From assembly GCA_026710655.1 (NCBI GenBank), contig JAPOQN010000015.1, forward strand, positions 1-54,954: a DNA stretch of 54,954 nt, given 5' to 3'. This stretch comes from Chloroflexota bacterium. Its GTDB lineage: Bacteria; Chloroflexota; Dehalococcoidia; Tepidiformales; Tepidiformaceae. The position numbers and the translations under genes are program-made. The notes under the pieces are model-generated. The model was not told the origin of the DNA, did not search any database, and saw only the letters and a list, made by a program, of their open reading frames with translations. Shown piece by piece: positions 19,054-27,430 of the stretch; position 1 is the first letter of the stretch, and the number at the start of each line of letters is the position of its first letter.

Positions 19054-19326
19054 CTACGAGCCAGCAGGAGTCTGTAGGCGGTGGCGGGCCTCTTCGGCGC
19101 TGATGGGCAGGTCGAAGTGCTTGATGCGCGCTCGATCGCCACGCGTGAGCACCACTTCGCGGTGGGCGAGGCCGAGGGCGCGGGGGAGCAGCTTCGTAAC
19201 GGCCTCGTTGGCGGCGCCTTCGAGCGGTGGGGCCGCGACGCGCACGCGGAGAACGCCGCTTTCATCGAAGCCCTCGACGGCGTTCCGGCTGGAACGCGGG
19301 GTGACTCGCACGGCGATGCGGCCCAT
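19054..19326 (-). CDS. yggU: DUF167 / YggU-family protein
   Basis: 90 residues covering the whole family: [14 protein letters not shown] near the start and [20 protein letters not shown] in the middle. The family is widespread, small and of unsettled function. The ATG at 19326 has no ribosome binding site but a TACACT box six bases upstream, so it appears leaderless. It is transcribed divergently from recA, and its promoter lies next to the LexA-box palindrome. Confidence 0.9.
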   Translation of the reverse strand: MGRIAVRVTPRSSRNAVEGFDESGVLRVRVAAPPLEGAANEAVTKLLPRALGLAHREVVLTRGDRARIKHFDLPISAEEARHRLQTPAGS

Positions 19327-19332
19327 GGGCCG

Positions 19333-19338
19333 AGTGTA
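19333..19338 (-). promoter_or_regulatory. -10 box of a likely leaderless promoter (yggU)
   Basis: TACACT on the minus strand, six bases before the ATG at 19326. Confidence 0.5.
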
Positions 19339-19340
19339 CG

Positions 19341-19395
19341 GAACGCCGAACCCCTCTCGCAGGGGTTGCGAACAGGCGTTCTATTCCCGTAATAT
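19341..19395 (+). promoter_or_regulatory. recA promoter with LexA (SOS) box and nested palindrome
   Basis: CGAACAGGCGTTCT (19369-19382) matches 13 of 14 positions of the Bacillus/actinobacterial LexA box CGAACRNRYGTTYC. It overlaps a promoter with TTGCGA (19366-19371), an 18-base spacer and TAATAT (19390-19395), so LexA would block polymerase directly. A larger palindrome surrounds it: GAACGCC (19341-19347) with GGCGTTC (19375-19381), enclosing AACCCC/GGGGTT. Confidence 0.8.
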
Positions 19396-19424
19396 TGCCA
19401 TCCAGCACAAGGGGAGAGCAGGAC

Positions 19425-20507
19425 ATGGCCAAGAAGGAAGACGACCGGAAGCGCGCGCTCGACCTCGCCCTGAGCCAGATCGAGAAGCAGTACGGCAGCG
19501 GCGCCATCATGAAGATGGGCGAGGCGACGGCCAACATGACGGTCGGGGCCATCTCCACCGGGTCGCTCTCGCTCGATATTGCCCTCGGCATCGGCGGCAT
19601 TCCACGCGGGCGCGTGACGGAGATCTACGGGCCGGAGTCGGCGGGCAAGAGCACGCTGGCGCAGCACGTGATCGCGCAGGCACAGCGCGCAGGCGGGGCC
19701 GTGGCCTACATCGACGTCGAGCACGCGCTCGACCCCTCGTACGCGCAGGACCTCGGCATCAACACGGAAGACCTGCTCATCAGCCAGCCCGACACAGGCG
19801 AGCAGGCGCTCGAGATCTGCGAGGCGCTCGTCCGCTCGAACGCGATCGACTGCATCGTCATTGACTCGGTGGCGGCCCTCGTGCCGCGCGCCGAGATTGA
19901 GGGGGAGATGGGCGACACCCACGTTGGCTTGCAGGCGCGCCTGATGTCGCAGGCGTTACGCAAGCTGACGTCCACCATCGCGCGCACGAGCACAGCGGTC
20001 ATCTTCATCAACCAGCTCCGCGAAAAGGTGGGCGTGGTCTTCGGAAATCCGGAGGTGACCCCGGGCGGACGCGCGTTGAAGTTCTACTCGTCGGTACGCA
20101 TCGAGCTGCGCGGCATCGAGAGCATCAAGAAGGGCACGACGGTGATGGGGCGACGGGTGCGGGCGAAGATCGTGAAGAACAAGGTGGCGGCTCCCTTCCG
20201 CACGGCGGAGTTCGACATCATGTTCGCGACGCCGCGGGGCATCAGCCGCACCGCCGACGTGGTCGACCTCGGGGCGGAATCGGGGATCCTCACCAAGTCG
20301 GGAGCGTTCTACAGCTACGGCGACCTGCGCATCGGGCAGGGGCGGGAAGCGGCCAAGTCCTTCCTCTATGAGAACCTCGACGTGCTCGAGGCGATCGAGC
20401 GCGAGCTGCGACTGGCGGCTGGTCTGCCGGTGGCGGACGCGAAGGGTCCGGCCGCGACCGACGCGAGTCCCGAAGGCGAGACGGCCCTGGCGGCCGGAGG
20501 GTTCTAG
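19425..20507 (+). CDS. recA: Recombinase A
   Basis: 360 residues from the ATG at 19425, chosen because GGGGAGAG lies just upstream and [16 protein letters not shown] is the usual RecA start. RecA forms filaments on single-stranded DNA, drives homologous recombination and triggers LexA self-cleavage. The Walker A motif GPESAGKST is at residues 69-77, and the L1/L2 regions and the [22 protein letters not shown] block are intact. It has a LexA box in its promoter. recX follows after 8 bases. Confidence 0.98.
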   Translation: MAKKEDDRKRALDLALSQIEKQYGSGAIMKMGEATANMTVGAISTGSLSLDIALGIGGIPRGRVTEIYGPESAGKSTLAQHVIAQAQRAGGAVAYIDVEHALDPSYAQDLGINTEDLLISQPDTGEQALEICEALVRSNAIDCIVIDSVAALVPRAEIEGEMGDTHVGLQARLMSQALRKLTSTIARTSTAVIFINQLREKVGVVFGNPEVTPGGRALKFYSSVRIELRGIESIKKGTTVMGRRVRAKIVKNKVAAPFRTAEFDIMFATPRGISRTADVVDLGAESGILTKSGAFYSYGDLRIGQGREAAKSFLYENLDVLEAIERELRLAAGLPVADAKGPAATDASPEGETALAAGGF

Positions 20508-20515
20508 GCGACCCC

Positions 20516-21175
20516 ATGGCTCCCGGAAAGACGGACGACCGGCCACGCGTCGCGAACATCAAGCTCCGCTCCCGGGGGCGTGCGGTACTGACCACCAGCG
20601 ACGGTGAGACGCTCATCGTGCATGCCGAAGCGCTCAAACTGGCCGGCATACGCGACGGGGATGTCCTCGACGGCAAGGCGCGGAAACGACTGGACCTCGA
20701 ACGGGTGCGCCAGAAGACGCACGAGGCAGCGCTCCGGCTGCTATCGCACCGGCCCCGCAGCGAGCGGGAGATGGGCCAGCGACTGAGGCAACGGAAACTT
20801 CCGTCCGACGTAGTGGAGGAGGAGATCGAGCGGCTGCGCGGCGCGGGGCTGCTCGACGACGAAGCGTTCGCCCGGGCATGGGTCGACGAGCGGCAGACGA
20901 GCGCCCCACGGGGCCAGGGCCTCCTGCGCTACGAACTGCTGGGCCACGGGGTTCGCAGCGAGCTGGCAGACGAAGCGGTCGCGTCGGTCGACGACCGGAC
21001 GGCGGCGCTGACGGTTGCGCGCAAGCGGGCGCCGCGCCTCCAGGGGCTGGAGTACCGGCAGTTCAGCCAGCGCCTGACAGGGTTCCTGGAGCGACGGGGC
21101 TTCGCCTACGACGACGTGGCGGATGCGGTGCGGACGGTGTGGAACGAGACTGCGGCGGAGTCCGAGCAGCGGTAA
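20516..21175 (+). CDS. recX: RecX, regulator of RecA
   Basis: 219 residues. RecX binds RecA filaments and limits their activity. The three-helix RecX repeats are seen as ALRLLSHRPRSEREMGQRLR, then IERLRGAGLLDDEAFARAWV, then a divergent third repeat. A basic N-terminal extension of about 60 residues (IKLRSRGRAVLTTSDGETL) precedes them. It lies directly after recA and should share its SOS-controlled transcript. Confidence 0.9.
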   Translation: MAPGKTDDRPRVANIKLRSRGRAVLTTSDGETLIVHAEALKLAGIRDGDVLDGKARKRLDLERVRQKTHEAALRLLSHRPRSEREMGQRLRQRKLPSDVVEEEIERLRGAGLLDDEAFARAWVDERQTSAPRGQGLLRYELLGHGVRSELADEAVASVDDRTAALTVARKRAPRLQGLEYRQFSQRLTGFLERRGFAYDDVADAVRTVWNETAAESEQR

Positions 21176-21215
21176 CGGGAGCGGCGTGAGGGCCCCCTTT
21201 CGCGCTGCAAAACCT

Positions 21216-21245
21216 TTGACGGCCTCACAGGCCGAGCCGTACCAT
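21216..21245 (+). promoter_or_regulatory. Candidate promoter for rny
   Basis: TTGACG (21216-21221), an 18-base spacer, TACCAT (21240-21245). A hairpin, AGCGGC with GCCGCT (21255-21270), follows in the leader. Confidence 0.35.
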
Positions 21246-21315
21246 CGCGCCACGAGCGGCATGCGCCGCTTTGGGAACACTATGTCGCAACCTGCGATTC
21301 ACTTGGAGCAAAACC

Positions 21316-22845
21316 ATGCCGGCGATCATTGCCGTTATCGCCGGCCTCTTGGGCATTCTGATCGGGATTGGCGTGGGCTACGTCCTGCGCCGCCGCTCTG
21401 CACAGCACTCATTGCAGCAGGCGGAGGAGGACGCCCGGCAGCTACTCACTGAGGCCGAGACCAGGAGCCGCGAGCTTGAGCTGGAGAGCAAGGAGGAAGC
21501 GCTCAAGCTGCGAAACGAAGCAGAAGCAGACATCCGCGAGTGGCGTTCGGAGCTTTCGCGGACGGAAAACCGTCTCTCCCAGCGCGAGGAGAACCTCGAC
21601 CGCAAAAGCGAGGGGCTGGATTCGCGCGAAGCCGCCCTGCGCGACCGTTCCGATGCGCTGCGCACCTCCGAAGAAGAAGTCGCGGAGCTGCGGTCCGAGC
21701 AGGAGCGCGCCATCGAGCGGGTAAGCGCGTTGAGTCGCGAGGAGGCGCGCGAGCAGCTGCTGGCCGCCGTTGAGGACGAGATACGGGACGAAGCGAGCCG
21801 CCGCGTGCGGGAGATGGAGCGCGAGGCGGAACAGACCGCCGGCGCCCGCGCCCGCAAGGTCATCGCCACGGCGATCCAGCGGTACGCCGGCGAGGTAACG
21901 GCGGAGACAACGGTCTCGGTCGTGCCCATCGGCAGCGACGACATGAAGGGACGCATCATCGGGCGCGAGGGGCGCAACATCCGCGCCATCGAGGCGGCCA
22001 CGGGCGTCGACCTGATCATCGACGACACGCCGGACGCGGTCACCGTCAGCTCGTTCGATCCGGTGCGGCGAGAGGTCGCGCGGGTCGCACTTGCGGGCCT
22101 CGTGCAGGACGGACGCATTCACCCCACACGTATCGAGGAGGCTGTCTCGAAGGCGCAGCGAAACGTCGACACGACGATGGCCGAATCGGCCGAGGCCGCG
22201 GCGGCGGAGGCGGACGTGCTCAACCTCCACCCGGAGGTGATGAAGGTGTTCGGGCGGCTGCGTTACCGCACGAGCTACGGCCAGAACGTGATGCGCCACT
22301 CCATCGAAACGGCGCACATCGCGGCGATGATCGCGCGCGAGGTGGGCGCCGACGAGAACATCGCGCGGGCAGGCGGTTTCCTGCACGACCTCGGGAAGGC
22401 GGTCGACCACGAGGTCGAGGGGACGCACGCAATCATCGGGGCGGACATCGCGCGGCGCTACCGCGTTCGCGAAGAGGTCGCCCATTGCATCGAGGCGCAC
22501 CACGAGGAGGTCGAGCTCGGGACGGTCGAGGCGGTCATCGTGCAGATGGCGGACGCCATCAGCGGCGGCCGCCCGGGCGCGCGGCGCGAGTCGCTCGACA
22601 GCTACGTGAAGCGCCTGGAGACGCTGGAGCAGATCGCCAAGGACCAGAAGGGCGTGGAGCAGGCGTTCGCCATCCAGGCGGGCCGTGAGCTGCGCATCGT
22701 CGTCAGCCCGGAGCAGGTCGACGACCTCGAGTCGATGCGGATCGCGCGCGACGTGAGCCAGAAGATCGAGGAGAGCGTGGATTATCCGGGGCAGATCAAG
22801 GTGACCGTCGTGCGGGAGACGCGCGCGACTGAGTACGCACGCTAG
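21316..22845 (+). CDS. rny: Ribonuclease Y
   Basis: 509 residues from the ATG at 21316, which has GGAG 7 bases upstream; this is the usual family start, while the frame runs 15 codons further up. RNase Y is a membrane-anchored endonuclease that starts mRNA decay. One N-terminal helix (IIAVIAGLLGILIGIGVGYV) is followed by a long charged coiled coil, a KH domain (SDDMKGRIIGREGRNIRAIE) and an HD domain with the metal-binding His357-Asp358 (LHDLGKAVDHE). The PHP gene follows after 8 bases. Confidence 0.97.
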   Translation: MPAIIAVIAGLLGILIGIGVGYVLRRRSAQHSLQQAEEDARQLLTEAETRSRELELESKEEALKLRNEAEADIREWRSELSRTENRLSQREENLDRKSEGLDSREAALRDRSDALRTSEEEVAELRSEQERAIERVSALSREEAREQLLAAVEDEIRDEASRRVREMEREAEQTAGARARKVIATAIQRYAGEVTAETTVSVVPIGSDDMKGRIIGREGRNIRAIEAATGVDLIIDDTPDAVTVSSFDPVRREVARVALAGLVQDGRIHPTRIEEAVSKAQRNVDTTMAESAEAAAAEADVLNLHPEVMKVFGRLRYRTSYGQNVMRHSIETAHIAAMIAREVGADENIARAGGFLHDLGKAVDHEVEGTHAIIGADIARRYRVREEVAHCIEAHHEEVELGTVEAVIVQMADAISGGRPGARRESLDSYVKRLETLEQIAKDQKGVEQAFAIQAGRELRIVVSPEQVDDLESMRIARDVSQKIEESVDYPGQIKVTVVRETRATEYAR

Positions 22846-22853
22846 GCGAGGGT

Positions 22854-23717
22854 ATGGCGACCGGCGACTTCCACCTGCACAGTACCTGCTCGGACGGGGT
22901 GCGCAGCCCCACCTGGGTGATGGAGACGGCCGCGGCCAACGGCGTGCGCGTGCTGGCGTTAACGGATCACGACACGACGGAGGGGCTGGCGGAGGCCGGC
23001 ACGGCGGCGAAACAGGCAGGGGTCCGGCTCATCCCCGGCATCGAGTTAAGCGTCGACCTCGACGGGGCGGACGCTCACCTGCTCGGCTACGGGTTCGACA
23101 TCGAGCACGGGCCGCTGCAGGCGTACCTGAGCGAGCAGCGCGATGGGCGCGTGGGTCGCATGGTGCGCATGGTGCGCGTACTCGCGGAGCACGGCGTGAC
23201 GGTGCAGGTAGAGCGGGTGCTGGAGATCGCGGGCGAGGCGAGCGTGGGGAGGCCGCACGTTGCGCGGGCGCTGGTGGAGGCGGGATACGTGGAGAGCGTT
23301 GCGGAGGCCTTCGATACGTGGCTGGGGGACGGGCGCCCGGCGCACATCACGCGCCTGCGGCTAACCCCGGCGGAGGCGATCGCGCTCCTGCACGAGGCGG
23401 GCGGGGCGGTGTTTGTGGCGCACCCGCTCTTCCTCGGAGAAGACTACAAAGGGGCGGTGGCTACACTCGCCGGCATGGGCCTGGACGGCGTGGAGACCTA
23501 CTACAAGCACTACGATGCGGAGACCGTCCTCGCGCACGAGACGCTATCGGAGGAACTCGGGCTGGGCCGTTCGGGCGGGAGCGACTACCACGGGCTGGGG
23601 AACCCGAACGACCGCGAGATCGGCGACATTCCCTTCCCGGATGAGGCCGTCGCGACGTTCGTGGCGTTTCTCAACAGCTGCGGGGTCCACATGCTGAGGC
23701 AGGCAGGAGCAGTCTGA
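22854..23717 (+). CDS. PHP-domain phosphoesterase (TrpH / RNase AM-like)
   Basis: 287 residues forming a single PHP domain. Metal ligands appear in order: DFHLHSTCSDG (His7, His9, Asp14), TDHDTTEG (Asp38, His39), GIELSV, and the C-terminal SGGSDYHG. The closest known group is the TrpH/YciV type, which hydrolyses 3',5'-nucleoside bisphosphates and trims RNA 5' ends. The position directly after rny fits a role in RNA turnover; that link is inference. It overlaps fabZ by one base (TGATG). Confidence 0.88.
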   Translation: MATGDFHLHSTCSDGVRSPTWVMETAAANGVRVLALTDHDTTEGLAEAGTAAKQAGVRLIPGIELSVDLDGADAHLLGYGFDIEHGPLQAYLSEQRDGRVGRMVRMVRVLAEHGVTVQVERVLEIAGEASVGRPHVARALVEAGYVESVAEAFDTWLGDGRPAHITRLRLTPAEAIALLHEAGGAVFVAHPLFLGEDYKGAVATLAGMGLDGVETYYKHYDAETVLAHETLSEELGLGRSGGSDYHGLGNPNDREIGDIPFPDEAVATFVAFLNSCGVHMLRQAGAV

Positions 23718-24166
23718 TGGACGTCAACCTCGGCGCCGACGGGATTGAGCAGATCATCCCCCACCGCTACCCGATGCTGCTGGTCGACCGGATGGTCGAA
23801 ATCGAGGACGGGGCGCGCGGGGTCGGCATCAAGAACGTGACCGCGAACGAGTGGTTCTTCGAGGGGCACTTCCCGGGGAACCGTGTGATGCCGGGTGTAC
23901 TGATCGTGGAGGCGCTGGCACAGGTAGCAGCGATCACGCTGCTGCGGGACGTGGACCAGGCTGGGAAGATCCCAATGTTCGGGGGCATCGAGAAGATGCG
24001 CTTCCGGCGGCCCGTGACCCCCGGCGACCAGCTGCGGCTGTCGTTCACGCTGGAGCGGATGCGGGGGCCGGTGGGACGGGGTGCGGTCGAGGCGAGCGTG
24101 GACGGGAATGTAGTCGCGGACGGCACCATCTCCTTCGCGCTGGTGGAGAACCCAACCGGCGGCTAA
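23717..24166 (+). CDS. fabZ: (3R)-hydroxyacyl-ACP dehydratase FabZ
   Basis: 149 residues, normal for FabZ. It dehydrates beta-hydroxyacyl-ACP in fatty acid elongation. The hot-dog active site is intact: IIPHRYPMLLVDR at the start, then GHFPGNRVMPG with catalytic His51 and Glu65 on the following helix (VEALAQ). It is translationally linked to the PHP gene, with no other fatty acid genes nearby, so it may be shared by several acyl pathways. Confidence 0.95.
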   Translation: MDVNLGADGIEQIIPHRYPMLLVDRMVEIEDGARGVGIKNVTANEWFFEGHFPGNRVMPGVLIVEALAQVAAITLLRDVDQAGKIPMFGGIEKMRFRRPVTPGDQLRLSFTLERMRGPVGRGAVEASVDGNVVADGTISFALVENPTGG

Positions 24167-24219
24167 GCCACGCAAGGCGACCCTCACCGTTTGCTTCCGG
24201 ATGCCTCCGGGGCGTCTGC

Positions 24220-24225
24220 TAGCAT
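24220..24225 (+). promoter_or_regulatory. -10 box of a likely leaderless promoter (zinc-finger membrane protein)
   Basis: TAGCAT, seven bases before the ATG at 24233. It argues for that start over the in-frame ATG at 24224. Confidence 0.4.
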
Positions 24226-24232
24226 GGAATCG

Positions 24233-24715
24233 ATGCCCGATACGGTGCATTGCGCTCGCCACCCGGGGGTCGAGACCGCCCTGCGCTGCGGCCGCTGCGA
24301 GTCACCCATCTGCCCGTCCTGCCTGGTCCACTCGCCCGTGGGAGCGCGCTGCCCGGACTGCGCGCCGGTCGTGAAGGCGCCCATGTACGTGCTCTCCGGC
24401 CAGAACATGCTGCGGGCGGGGCTGGCCTCCGTGGTCGGCGGGGTCGTGATGGGTCTGCTGTGGGCGCTCATACTGCTGCCGTTCACTCGGGGGTTCTTCG
24501 CGCTGCTCGTGGGGGTGGCGCTGGGGTACGCCTTCACACGGCTGCTGGAGTTCGCCACAGGCGGGAAGCGGGGGCCGGGGATGGTGGGGTTCGCCATCGG
24601 GGGGATCGTGCTGGCGTGGGCGGTGCTGATGCTGTTGGGGGGATCGCACTTCGCCCTCTGGGGCATGGTGGCGGCGGGGATCGGGGTCTGGTTCGCCTAC
24701 CAGAACCTGCGGTAG
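24233..24715 (+). CDS. B-box-type zinc-finger membrane protein
   Basis: About 160 residues from the ATG at 24233. The N-terminal 45 residues carry the pattern HCARHPGVETALRCGRCESP followed by ICPSCLVHSPVGARCPDCAP, a cross-brace zinc site of the B-box type found in bacterial proteins that are often fused to rhomboid or other membrane domains. Then come about four hydrophobic helices (ASVVGGVVMGLLWALILLPF; FFALLVGVALGYAF; MVGFAIGGIVLAWAVLMLL; HFALWGMVAAGIGVWFAY). The membrane part has no rhomboid Ser-His pair that I can see. Function unknown. Confidence 0.8.
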   Translation: MPDTVHCARHPGVETALRCGRCESPICPSCLVHSPVGARCPDCAPVVKAPMYVLSGQNMLRAGLASVVGGVVMGLLWALILLPFTRGFFALLVGVALGYAFTRLLEFATGGKRGPGMVGFAIGGIVLAWAVLMLLGGSHFALWGMVAAGIGVWFAYQNLR

Positions 24716-24737
24716 GGAGCGCCGCAGGAGCGCAGCG

Positions 24738-24980
24738 TCAGACGATGAAGGCCATGACCAGAACGAAGGCGAGGGTGACGACGCTCACGCCGACGACGGC
24801 CACGAGGTCGCGGCGAACGTAGCGGTAGTCGGTGGCGACATGGTGTTCGGGGCGCGTCTGGTCGGGGGTGCGCGCTTGGGTCGTGCCGACGGGCTGGGGC
24901 GCGGGGCTGGCTCCGGGTCGCGGGAGGGTGGAGGCGCGGTCGCGGCGGCGGCGCTGGCGGCGGGGACGTCGGGAGCTCAT
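24738..24980 (-). CDS. Small basic single-helix membrane protein
   Basis: 80 residues from the ATG at 24980, with a very basic start (MSSRRPRRQRRRRDR), a Pro/Thr-rich middle and one C-terminal helix (DLVAVVGVSVVTLAFVLVMA). It is short and unrecognised, but a TACGAT box lies 8 bases before the start, as for other leaderless genes here, which supports it being real. It points away from acs and converges with the zinc-finger gene. Confidence 0.55.
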   Translation of the reverse strand: MSSRRPRRQRRRRDRASTLPRPGASPAPQPVGTTQARTPDQTRPEHHVATDYRYVRRDLVAVVGVSVVTLAFVLVMAFIV

Positions 24981-24988
24981 CGGGCGTG

Positions 24989-24994
24989 ATCGTA
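24989..24994 (-). promoter_or_regulatory. -10 box of a likely leaderless promoter (small membrane protein)
   Basis: TACGAT on the minus strand, eight bases before the ATG at 24980. Confidence 0.35.
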
Positions 24995-25034
24995 CCGCGA
25001 GCGGCGGTCGCACGATAGCCGGAGCGGGTATCGG

Positions 25035-25078
25035 TAGAATCGCGCGCACGACCAAGGCAAGCGTGCCCGCGGGCACGC
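25035..25078 (+). promoter_or_regulatory. acs upstream region: -10 box and 18-bp perfect palindrome
   Basis: TAGAAT (25035-25040) is a good -10 box. GCGTGCCCGCGGGCACGC (25061-25078) is a perfect palindrome in the leader, two bases before the ribosome binding site GGAGAG. It could be an operator or an RNA stem affecting translation. Confidence 0.5.
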
Positions 25079-25091
25079 GAGGAGAGCAGAC

Positions 25092-27062
25092 GTGAGCAAC
25101 GGAAGCACCGACATCGGCCTCCCTGTCGACGAGAGCTACGCGCCCCCGGCGCGGGTGCGGGAAGGCGCCTACGTGGGCTCCCGCGACGAATACGACGCCC
25201 TGCGGCAGCGTTCGATCGAGGACCGGGAGGCCTTCTGGGCGGAGCAGGCGAGGGCGAACCTGGAATGGATGAGCGACTTCCAGACGGTGGTGGAGGAGGA
25301 CTTCACGACGGGTCACATCGCGTGGTTCAAGGAAGGAACGCTGAACGTCAGCGTGAACTGCCTCGACCGGCACCTGGCGACGCGCGGGGACCAGGTCGCT
25401 CTGCTGCTGGAGGGCGACGAGCCGGGCGACAACCGTTCGATGACCTACCAGGAAGTGGCGGACGAGGTGGGGCGGCTGGCGAATGCCCTGCGCGCGCGGG
25501 GCGTGCAGAAGGGCGACCGTATCGCCATCTACATGGGCATGGTGCCGGAGCTGGTGGTGGCGATGCTGGCGTGCGCGCGCATCGGGGCGGTGCACTCGGT
25601 CATCTTCGGCGGGTTCAGCCCGCGATCGATCGTCGACCGGGTGGAGGACTCGACCTGCAAGGCGATCATCACGCAGGACGAGGGGCGGCGGGGCGGGCGT
25701 CCGGTGGCGCTCAAGGCGAACGTCGACGAGGCGCTGACGATGGGCGGCGAGAGCATCGAGTTCGTCATCGTCTACAAGCGCACGGATGCAGCTATCGCGA
25801 TGACGGACGGCCGCGACATCTGGTGGGACGACGCGCTCGCGGGCCAGTCGACCGAGTGCGAACCGGAGGAGATGGGCGCGGAGGATCCGCTGTTCATCCT
25901 CTACACGTCCGGTTCGACGGGGAAGCCGAAGGGCGTGCTGCACACGCAGGCGGGCTACCTGCTTTACACGATGCTCTCGCACCGCTACACGTTCGACTAC
26001 CGCGACGGGGACATCTACTGCTGCGCGGCGGACGTGGGCTGGATCACGGGGCACAGCTACATCGTCTACGGGCCGCTGGCGAACGGGGCGACGTCGGTGC
26101 TGTTCGAGTCGGTGCCGACGTACCCGGACGCGGGTCGCTACTGGGACATGGTCGACCGGCTGGGGATCAACAGCTTCTACACAGCGCCGACGGCGATCCG
26201 GGCGATCGCGGCGGAGGGCGACGAGCACGTCAATCGCTACAGCCGCGAGAGCCTGCGCGTGCTGGGCAGCGTGGGCGAGCCGATCAATCCGGAGGCGTGG
26301 CGCTGGTACTACAACGTGGTCGGCGGGGAGCGCTGCTCGGTGGTCGACACGTACTGGCAGACGGAAACAGGCGGGCACATGATCACGGGCCTGCCGGGGG
26401 CGAACGACATGAAGCCGGGATCGGCTTCGCTGCCGTTCCTGGGCGTGCAGCCCGCGGTGGTGGACGAGGGCGGCAACGTCATCGAGGGGAACGGGGTGAC
26501 GGGGCGGCTGTGCATGGTCGCATCGTGGCCGGGGATGATGCGTACGGTCTACGGCGACCACCAGCGCTTCATCGACACGTACCTCACGACCTACCCGGGC
26601 AAGTACTTCACGGGCGACGGCTGCCATCGCGACCAGGACGGCTACTACTGGATCACGGGGCGCGTAGACGACGTGATGAACGTGGCCGGGCACCGGCTCG
26701 GCAGCGCCGAGATCGAGGGCGCGCTCGTAGGTCACGAGGCGTGCGCGGAGGCGGCCGTAGTGGGCTACCCGCACGACGTGAAGGGAACCGGGATCTACGC
26801 ATACGTCATGCTCAACCAGGGATGGAGCGGCTCGGACGACATCGAGCGGGAGCTGCGGCTGGCGGTTCGCACGGAGATCAGCCCGATCGCGACGCCGGAC
26901 CAGATCCAGTTCGTGCCGGGGCTGCCGAAGACGCGTTCGGGGAAGATCATGCGGCGCATCCTGCGCAAGATCGCCGAGGGCGAGCCGGAGAACGTCGGTG
27001 ACGTGACGACACTTGCCGACCCCGCGGTGGTCGAGGACATCGTGGCGGGTGCGAAGGTCTAG
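25092..27062 (+). CDS. acs: Acetyl-CoA synthetase (AMP-forming)
   Basis: 656 residues from the GTG at 25092, with GGAGAG 5 bases upstream. It activates acetate through acetyl-AMP to acetyl-CoA. The P-loop [11 protein letters not shown] is near residue 271, the adenylate motif [11 protein letters not shown] near 420, and the C-terminal [11 protein letters not shown] holds the catalytic lysine (Lys618) that is acetylated in regulated enzymes. Length and motif order match Acs. The stop overlaps the convergent 123-residue gene by 4 bases. Confidence 0.96.
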   Translation: MSNGSTDIGLPVDESYAPPARVREGAYVGSRDEYDALRQRSIEDREAFWAEQARANLEWMSDFQTVVEEDFTTGHIAWFKEGTLNVSVNCLDRHLATRGDQVALLLEGDEPGDNRSMTYQEVADEVGRLANALRARGVQKGDRIAIYMGMVPELVVAMLACARIGAVHSVIFGGFSPRSIVDRVEDSTCKAIITQDEGRRGGRPVALKANVDEALTMGGESIEFVIVYKRTDAAIAMTDGRDIWWDDALAGQSTECEPEEMGAEDPLFILYTSGSTGKPKGVLHTQAGYLLYTMLSHRYTFDYRDGDIYCCAADVGWITGHSYIVYGPLANGATSVLFESVPTYPDAGRYWDMVDRLGINSFYTAPTAIRAIAAEGDEHVNRYSRESLRVLGSVGEPINPEAWRWYYNVVGGERCSVVDTYWQTETGGHMITGLPGANDMKPGSASLPFLGVQPAVVDEGGNVIEGNGVTGRLCMVASWPGMMRTVYGDHQRFIDTYLTTYPGKYFTGDGCHRDQDGYYWITGRVDDVMNVAGHRLGSAEIEGALVGHEACAEAAVVGYPHDVKGTGIYAYVMLNQGWSGSDDIERELRLAVRTEISPIATPDQIQFVPGLPKTRSGKIMRRILRKIAEGEPENVGDVTTLADPAVVEDIVAGAKV

Positions 27063-27430
27063 GGCGCGTCCGGGGAGAGCGGCAGGCGAAGCTGGTCGCG
27101 CTCGGGGGCGCCACCGGCGAGCAGCAGCTCGACGGCGGCGACGGCGGCCTCGCGCTGGCCCCGGGCCTCGACGCGGTCGAGGAGGATGGGCGCGATCGCC
27201 TCGATGGCGCGGGCGAGCTCAGGGTCTTCGGCGCAGAGGCGTTCGTGCGCCTCGGCGGCGCTGAGGCCCTCGGCCCAGTAGCGGCGCACGGCCGCCGACA
27301 CGAACGCCCCGCCAAGCACATCGACGCGGTCGCCGGCCTCGTAGCCAGCATCGACGAGGGCCCGCTGGACGATCTCGATGGCCTCGTTGCGGTCGCGGCC
27401 GCGCAGGTCGAGGGGGCGTGGCTCGGTCAT
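27059..27430 (-). CDS. Unknown 123-residue protein, third gene of the ku-ligD operon
   Basis: The ATG at 27430 overlaps the ligD stop as ATGA, so the two are co-translated. The protein is acidic and helical ([56 protein letters not shown]) with no Cys and no membrane helix. I recognise no family. The strict coupling suggests either an accessory factor in end joining or a passenger. Confidence 0.7.
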   Translation of the reverse strand: MTEPRPLDLRGRDRNEAIEIVQRALVDAGYEAGDRVDVLGGAFVSAAVRRYWAEGLSAAEAHERLCAEDPELARAIEAIAPILLDRVEARGQREAAVAAVELLLAGGAPERDQLRLPLSPDAP

